A stretch of DNA of 64,000 nt from CAVPTL01 sp963794415 (GTDB taxonomy: Bacteria; Actinomycetota; Thermoleophilia; Gaiellales; JAICJC01): contig CAWCDI010000005.1 in the NCBI GenBank assembly GCA_963794415.1, positions 248,001 through 312,000 on the forward strand. The letters run 5' to 3'. The notes under the pieces were generated by a model. That model made no database searches and was not told the origin of the DNA. It worked only from the letters and a program-made list of their open reading frames with translations. Both the position numbers and the translations under genes were made by a program. Positions 60,110 through 64,000 of this stretch are shown here, piece after piece. How positions within the stretch are numbered: the first letter of the stretch is position 1; each line of letters begins with the position of its first letter.

Positions 60110-60260
60110 AGCAAGGGCCGCGACCCGAGGATTACGCGCCCGCGGTGGGCGTCGGCGCATCGGGATGCGGCGGCGCGGGCGGGTTGGGCTCTTCGGGAAC
60201 CGGAGTGGGGTTGGGATCTTCCATGCAGCCACCGTGCCCCCGCCACGCCCAGCGCAAACC

Positions 60261-60599
60261 TCAGACGTCGGAGGGCGGCATCTCGCCGGGGAACTTCTCG
60301 ACCACCCAGAAGTGATCGTGGCGCGAGTGCACGCGCTCGACGTCCTCGAAGACGTGGCCGGGCTTCACGATGAACTGGTTCGGGGCGGCATGGGAGTCGG
60401 CGTACTCGGACGCGGTCACCATCAGGGCGCCGATACAGTCGGCGTCGCCGCACTCGCACACGAACGGGACGAGGTCGCCGTCGCCCGCGACCGCCACGGC
60501 CTGCTGCTCGAGGCCCATGCGGCGGTTGTTGTAGTCGCGAAATGCCAGCTCGTTCTTGACGAGCCGATCGCGGCGGATGGCGTCCCAGTCATCACTCAC
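60261..60599 (-). CDS. Conserved hypothetical protein with CECGDADC motif
   Basis: 112 residues from GTG 60599. The motif VCECGDADCIGALMVTASEY holds three closely spaced Cys that could bind zinc, followed by FIVKPGHVFEDVERVHSRHD and FWVVEKF. This pattern is widespread in small actinobacterial proteins of unknown function. No operon partner is certain; it ends 150 nt from the GAF-ANTAR gene, a gap in which I see nothing. Confidence 0.8.
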   Translation of the reverse strand: MSDDWDAIRRDRLVKNELAFRDYNNRRMGLEQQAVAVAGDGDLVPFVCECGDADCIGALMVTASEYADSHAAPNQFIVKPGHVFEDVERVHSRHDHFWVVEKFPGEMPPSDV

Positions 60600-60614
60600 G
60601 CGATTTACGGTATC

Positions 60615-61490
60615 TCATGTCGGCTGCCGGCGCGGGGCAATTGCCGCAAGCACGTCCTCGAGCCGCTCGGCGCCGGCCGCATCCTCGGGCGTCGCGCCGC
60701 CGGCCGGCGACGCCGCGATGGCCTCGTAGGCGGCGGCGATGCCGGCAAAGACCGCCGGAGTGAGCCCCACCGTGGACTGGGTGGCGGCGATCTCCTGCAT
60801 CTCGGCGATGTAGCGGTGCGCCTTGGACGCCGACATCGCCAGAAAGGGGGCGACGCCGTCGAGCAGCTCGGGAAACGACTCCGCCAGGTCGTCGCGCGCG
60901 TCGTCCAGCACACCGTAGGCCTGCGCGGTCACCAGCGCGTGGGCCAGGATCAGCGCCGTGCCCTTGTAGACCGACGCCGTGCACATCTTGAGCGCAGAGG
61001 CCGCCCCCAGCTCGGCGCCGACCACCTGGGCGTCCACGCCGTCGAAGCCCAGCGAGACCACCTCGGCCGCGCGCGGGCCCGAGAGGTAGACGTGGGTGGA
61101 TCCGGCCTCCCACGGCGGCGGGCCCGAGATGGAGCCATCGACGAGCGCGACGCCGGCGGCGCCGAGGATGGCCGCCACCCGATCGACGCTGGCGGGCGAG
61201 ACGGCGTTCATATCGACCACGAGCGGGGGCCGGCCGCCCTCGCCCACCGCCTCGGCGATGGACTGCGCGACCGCGACGGCCGATCCCGGCGGCACCACCG
61301 AGAGCACCACGTCGCTGGCCGCCACCACCGCGCGCAGGTCGGGCAGGAACTCGAACTCGGTGCGGGCCGAGAGGGCGGCCGTGCGCGGGCTGCGCCCGTC
61401 GAGCGTGGCGACCACGCGGTGGCCGCTTCGCACGAGCGTCGCCCCCAGCGCGCTTCCCATCGCTCCCGGACTCACCACGCCAACGGCCAT
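60615..61490 (-). CDS. NAD(P)-dependent oxidoreductase, 6-phosphogluconate dehydrogenase-like with DUF1932
   Basis: 291 residues. The N-terminal Rossmann domain has a GxxxxxG-type variant of the dinucleotide loop (VGVVSPGAMGSALGATLVRS), then SDVVLSVVPPGSAVAVAQSI and VVDMNAVSPASVDRVAAILG. The helical C-terminal DUF1932 domain carries GAASALKMCTASVYKGTALI with the conserved Lys. It resembles beta-hydroxyacid dehydrogenases. It ends 16 nt before the GTG of the CECGDADC gene and starts 10 nt after the DMT transporter stop, so these three may form an operon. Confidence 0.87.
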   Translation of the reverse strand: MAVGVVSPGAMGSALGATLVRSGHRVVATLDGRSPRTAALSARTEFEFLPDLRAVVAASDVVLSVVPPGSAVAVAQSIAEAVGEGGRPPLVVDMNAVSPASVDRVAAILGAAGVALVDGSISGPPPWEAGSTHVYLSGPRAAEVVSLGFDGVDAQVVGAELGAASALKMCTASVYKGTALILAHALVTAQAYGVLDDARDDLAESFPELLDGVAPFLAMSASKAHRYIAEMQEIAATQSTVGLTPAVFAGIAAAYEAIAASPAGGATPEDAAGAERLEDVLAAIAPRRQPT

Positions 61491-61500
61491 GGGCGGAAGC

Positions 61501-62409
61501 TTACGCGACCGGCGCGACCTCGCTCTCGGCCGACCCGGGATCGCCGATCGCCTGCACGACCACCGCCACGATCACGATCGCGCCGCCGATGAGCGTCGCC
61601 GCGTCGGGCCGCTCGTGGATGGAGATGAACACCCAGAGCGGGCCGAGCACCACCTCGAGCAGGGCGATGAGCGCGACCTCCGCGGCCGGGATCAGCCGCG
61701 CGCCGACGGTGAAGAGCGCGAGCCCCACGCCCATCTGCACCACGCCCATCGCGATCAGCAGGGCCAGATCCCTGGGGCCGACCGCCGACGCGGTGGCAAA
61801 CGGCATGGCGATGCAGAACACGATCACCTGGGCCAGGCACGTCGCGGGGATCATCGAGACGTCGCGCTGCTTTCGCGTGATCACGATCGCGACGGCAAAC
61901 GACAGCGCCATGACGATCGAGAGCGTGTCGCCGACGGCGTCGAACCCGCTGGGGTCGCCCACCATCACCCCGACTCCGGCGAGGGCCACCAGCATCGCGA
62001 TCAGCGAGCGGCGCGAGATCTGCTCCCCGAGGAACACCAGCGCGATGAGCCCGGCCATCATCGGCGAGGCCGCCTGCACGAAGAGCACGTGGGCGACGGT
62101 GGTGTGGTTGAGCGCCACGATGAAGGTGCCCGACGCTGAGGCCATCGCGACCGCAACCGCGACGCCGGCCCAGCCGATGTCGAGGAACGGGCGCACCACC
62201 TTCCCGCGGTGGGCGACCACCGAGAAGACGAGCAGCGTGAGCCCGGCGAAGAGCGCCCGGCCGGCGAGCTGGGTCGCCACGTTCAGCGAGAGCTCGCGCT
62301 GCATGACTCCCGCGGTCGACCATGCGACGGCGCCGAGCGCGACCGCGATCTGGCCGCGCCGCCGGTCGCTGGCCGCGCGCTCCACCACAGTTGCCGGGGC
62401 GAGAGTCAC
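61501..62409 (-). CDS. DMT-superfamily transporter (EamA, two domains)
   Basis: 302 residues from GTG 62409, ten helices in two EamA halves: GQIAVALGAVAWSTAGVMQR begins the first (about 18-140), and LSIVMALSFAVAIVITRKQR the second (about 163-290). The Pro-bearing helix AEVALIALLEVVLGPLWVFI is typical. Exporter of a metabolite such as an amino acid is usual for the family. Likely cotranscribed with the following dehydrogenase. Confidence 0.9.
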   Translation of the reverse strand: MTLAPATVVERAASDRRRGQIAVALGAVAWSTAGVMQRELSLNVATQLAGRALFAGLTLLVFSVVAHRGKVVRPFLDIGWAGVAVAVAMASASGTFIVALNHTTVAHVLFVQAASPMMAGLIALVFLGEQISRRSLIAMLVALAGVGVMVGDPSGFDAVGDTLSIVMALSFAVAIVITRKQRDVSMIPATCLAQVIVFCIAMPFATASAVGPRDLALLIAMGVVQMGVGLALFTVGARLIPAAEVALIALLEVVLGPLWVFISIHERPDAATLIGGAIVIVAVVVQAIGDPGSAESEVAPVA

Positions 62410-62452
62410 AGCCCCGCACCCTAATCCATCGGTTTAGGCGAAGGGCTCTGCG

Positions 62453-64000
62453 GTGAATGCACACCCCGTGCAACAGCCCCCAGACGCCACCACCGAGCGG
62501 GTGCTGCAGACCACGAGCGCTGTCGCGCGTGCATTCGCGGCCGTGATCGTCAAGCTGCGCTACGTCGTGATCGCCGCCTGGGCGGTCGCAGCGGTGCTTG
62601 CCGCCACGCACCTCCCGGCGTTCGGGTCGGCCAACGGGCCGGTGGTGCAGCTGGTGCCGGCAAACGCCCCGGCGACGCAGGCGCTGGAGCAGTCGATCCG
62701 CCTCTTCAAGGTGCCGGCAGGCTCGGAGTTCGCGGTGGTCGAGCACGCCGACGGCGGCCTCTCGCCCGCGACCCAGGCGGCCGTGGTGCGCCAGGCGGTG
62801 CGGGCACGGGGCGTGGGCGGCATCCAGCTTGCCCTGCCGGTGGTGAACACCGCGGGGCTCTTCCCGTCGTCCAGGCAGCCCGGCACCACGGCGATCACGT
62901 TCCTCTACATGGATCAGTCGCTCCCGTTCTTCGCGCAGAGCCAGCGCGCCGAGGCCTACGCCATCACCGCGCGGCGCAACGTCGGGAACGTCACGGGAGT
63001 CACCGGGGCCATCCCGGGCCAGCTCGAGCAGGGCCGGCTCATCGACGCGCACCTGAACGAGCTGGAGCTCGCGACCCTCGGCCTGATCGCCCTCATCGTG
63101 CTGCTCACCTACCGGTCGCTCGGCGCGCCGCTGGTGGCGATGGCGGCCATCGGCGTGGGCTTCCCGATCAACGTGTGGGCGCTCGGCGAGCTGAGCCGGC
63201 AGCTGAACGTGGTGGTGCCGCAGGAGCTCGACCCGGTGGTGGTGGCTCTGCTCCTGGGCGTGCTCACCGACTACTCGATCTTCTTCCTCTCGGGGGTGCG
63301 GGCGCGCCTGGCGGTGGGCGACGACCGGCGCGATGCCGCCCGAACGACAGCCGCGGAGTTCATGCCCATCATCCTCACGAGCGCCGTGATCCTCGCGGCG
63401 AGCCTGCTCTGCCTGCTGGTCTCGACGCTGGGCTTCTTCCGCGACCTGGGCCCCGCGCTCGCCCTGACGGTGGGGGTCGGCCTGGTGGTCGCGGTCACGC
63501 TCGTGCCGGCGCTCCTGGCGACGTTCGGGATGCTGGTCTACTGGCCCAACCGGCCGGAGGCGCGGCAGGAGCCCGACGTGCCGAGACCCGGGCTCGCCGG
63601 CCGGCTCCTCTCCCGTCGCTGGGTGGCGCTCCCCACGGTCGGTCGTCTGCCTCGCCGGCCTTGGCATCGCCGCCGCGCAGCTCAGCCACCTCCAGCTCGG
63701 CTTCGGGCAGATCAGCGACCTCCCGGCGAGCTCGCCGCCGAAGGTGGCCGCCCAGGCTGCCGCCCAGGGCTTTGCCCCCGGCATCCTCTCGCCCACCACG
63801 GTCATCATCCAGCAGCCCGGCGTCGCCGACCGCGAACGGCCGGAGCTCCTCCACATGCAGCAGCTGATCGGCGAGCAGGAGGGCGTCGCCGGGACGCTCG
63901 GCCCGCGCGATCAGCCCTCGCCGTCATCGCTCGGCGTGTTCTACTCGCCCGATGCGAGCGCCGCCCGGATCGTGGTGATCTTCAACCACGACCCGCTGGG
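62453..64000 (+). CDS. MMPL/RND-family transporter, partial at right edge, one-base frameshift
   Basis: Starts at GTG 62453 (AAGGG eight bases upstream) and runs off the edge. The first ~396 codons give helix 1 (LRYVVIAAWAVAAVLAATHL), an external domain, then a helix cluster: LATLGLIALIVLLTYRSLGA, VVVALLLGVLTDYSIFFLSG with the Asp of the proton path, IILTSAVILAASLLCLLVST and LALTVGVGLVVAVTLVPALL. An extra base near 63641 (GGTCGG) breaks the frame; beyond it LAGLGIAAAQLSHLQLGFGQ and ISDLPASSPPKVAAQAAAQG continue the second external domain. Probable lipid or drug exporter. Divergent from the DMT gene. Confidence 0.87.
   Translation, partial: MNAHPVQQPPDATTERVLQTTSAVARAFAAVIVKLRYVVIAAWAVAAVLAATHLPAFGSANGPVVQLVPANAPATQALEQSIRLFKVPAGSEFAVVEHADGGLSPATQAAVVRQAVRARGVGGIQLALPVVNTAGLFPSSRQPGTTAITFLYMDQSLPFFAQSQRAEAYAITARRNVGNVTGVTGAIPGQLEQGRLIDAHLNELELATLGLIALIVLLTYRSLGAPLVAMAAIGVGFPINVWALGELSRQLNVVVPQELDPVVVALLLGVLTDYSIFFLSGVRARLAVGDDRRDAARTTAAEFMPIILTSAVILAASLLCLLVSTLGFFRDLGPALALTVGVGLVVAVTLVPALLATFGMLVYWPNRPEARQEPDVPRPGLAGRLLSRRWVALPTVGRLPRRPWHRRRAAQPPPARLRADQRPPGELAAEGGRPGCRPGLCPRHPLAHHGHHPAARRRRPRTAGAPPHAAADRRAGGRRRDARPARSALAVIARRVLLARCERRPDRGDLQPRPAG

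Overview
The window looks like chromosomal DNA from a high-G+C, Gram-positive-type actinobacterium. The signs are G/C-heavy third codon positions, frequent GTG starts, many stop/start overlaps of 1-8 nt, lipobox and Tat signal peptides, GAF-ANTAR regulators, PadR/TetR/MarR regulators and a Mn-catalase. The gene mix (delta-60-type secreted beta-propellers, ECF sigma factors with propeller-bearing partners) would suit Thermoleophilia, but that placement is inference. I found no rRNA, tRNA, CRISPR array or intact insertion sequence. The first ~5 kb looks less G+C rich and less gene-dense than the rest.

Layout. 0-5 kb: lipoproteins, a Clp-N repeat protein and a self-contained regulator/membrane-protein pair with a promoter-operator and apparently leaderless start. 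5-8.6 kb: PadR-ATPase-permease operon behind an 18-bp inverted repeat. 8.7-12.3 kb: ECF sigma factor with a membrane partner carrying an external propeller, then a P-loop kinase/GrpB fusion. 12.6-13.9 kb: first of three secreted beta-propeller paralogues (others at 38.6-39.8 and 43.9-45.1 kb). 14-22 kb: MFS pump with a two-component system, divergent from an S11 peptidase, a lipoprotein and a MacAB-like tripartite exporter. 22-28 kb: mutarotase-fold protein, methyltransferase, a fused phosphatidyltransferase/sulfatase membrane enzyme and an acyltransferase. 32.1-27.4 kb (minus): a six-gene overlapping operon with a dehydrogenase, a 6-pyruvoyl-tetrahydropterin-synthase-like protein with a rewritten active site, a GT4 glycosyltransferase, a methyltransferase, a flippase-like membrane protein and a RibD-type reductase. 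This is my best candidate for an undescribed pathway.

33-38.5 kb: GH10 xylanase and a stress cluster (RsbW-like kinase, FMN reductase, Mn-catalase, STAS antagonist, GAF-ANTAR). 40-48 kb: aldehyde dehydrogenase, GT87, propeller 3, a secreted NlpC/P60 hydrolase, an acyltransferase and a nonapeptide-repeat protein. 48-52 kb: a 1206-residue nucleotidyl cyclase / STAND ATPase / TPR / solute-binding fusion. 52-64 kb: luciferase-like monooxygenase fused to an alpha/beta hydrolase with a divergent TetR, photolyase, diguanylate cyclase, aldo-keto reductase with divergent MarR, a second GAF-ANTAR, a DMT transporter and an MMPL exporter running off the right edge.

Two window-wide observations matter to any user. 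Seven otherwise normal genes carry isolated one-base frameshifts, mostly insertions and often at short runs of one base. This looks like assembly error more than gene decay, and the affected genes are given as reconstructed spans. Also, a 31-nt imperfect palindrome (TGAAT-N3-CGGTGCCTGGCACCG-N3-ATTCA) occurs three times at gene borders and behaves like a REP element.
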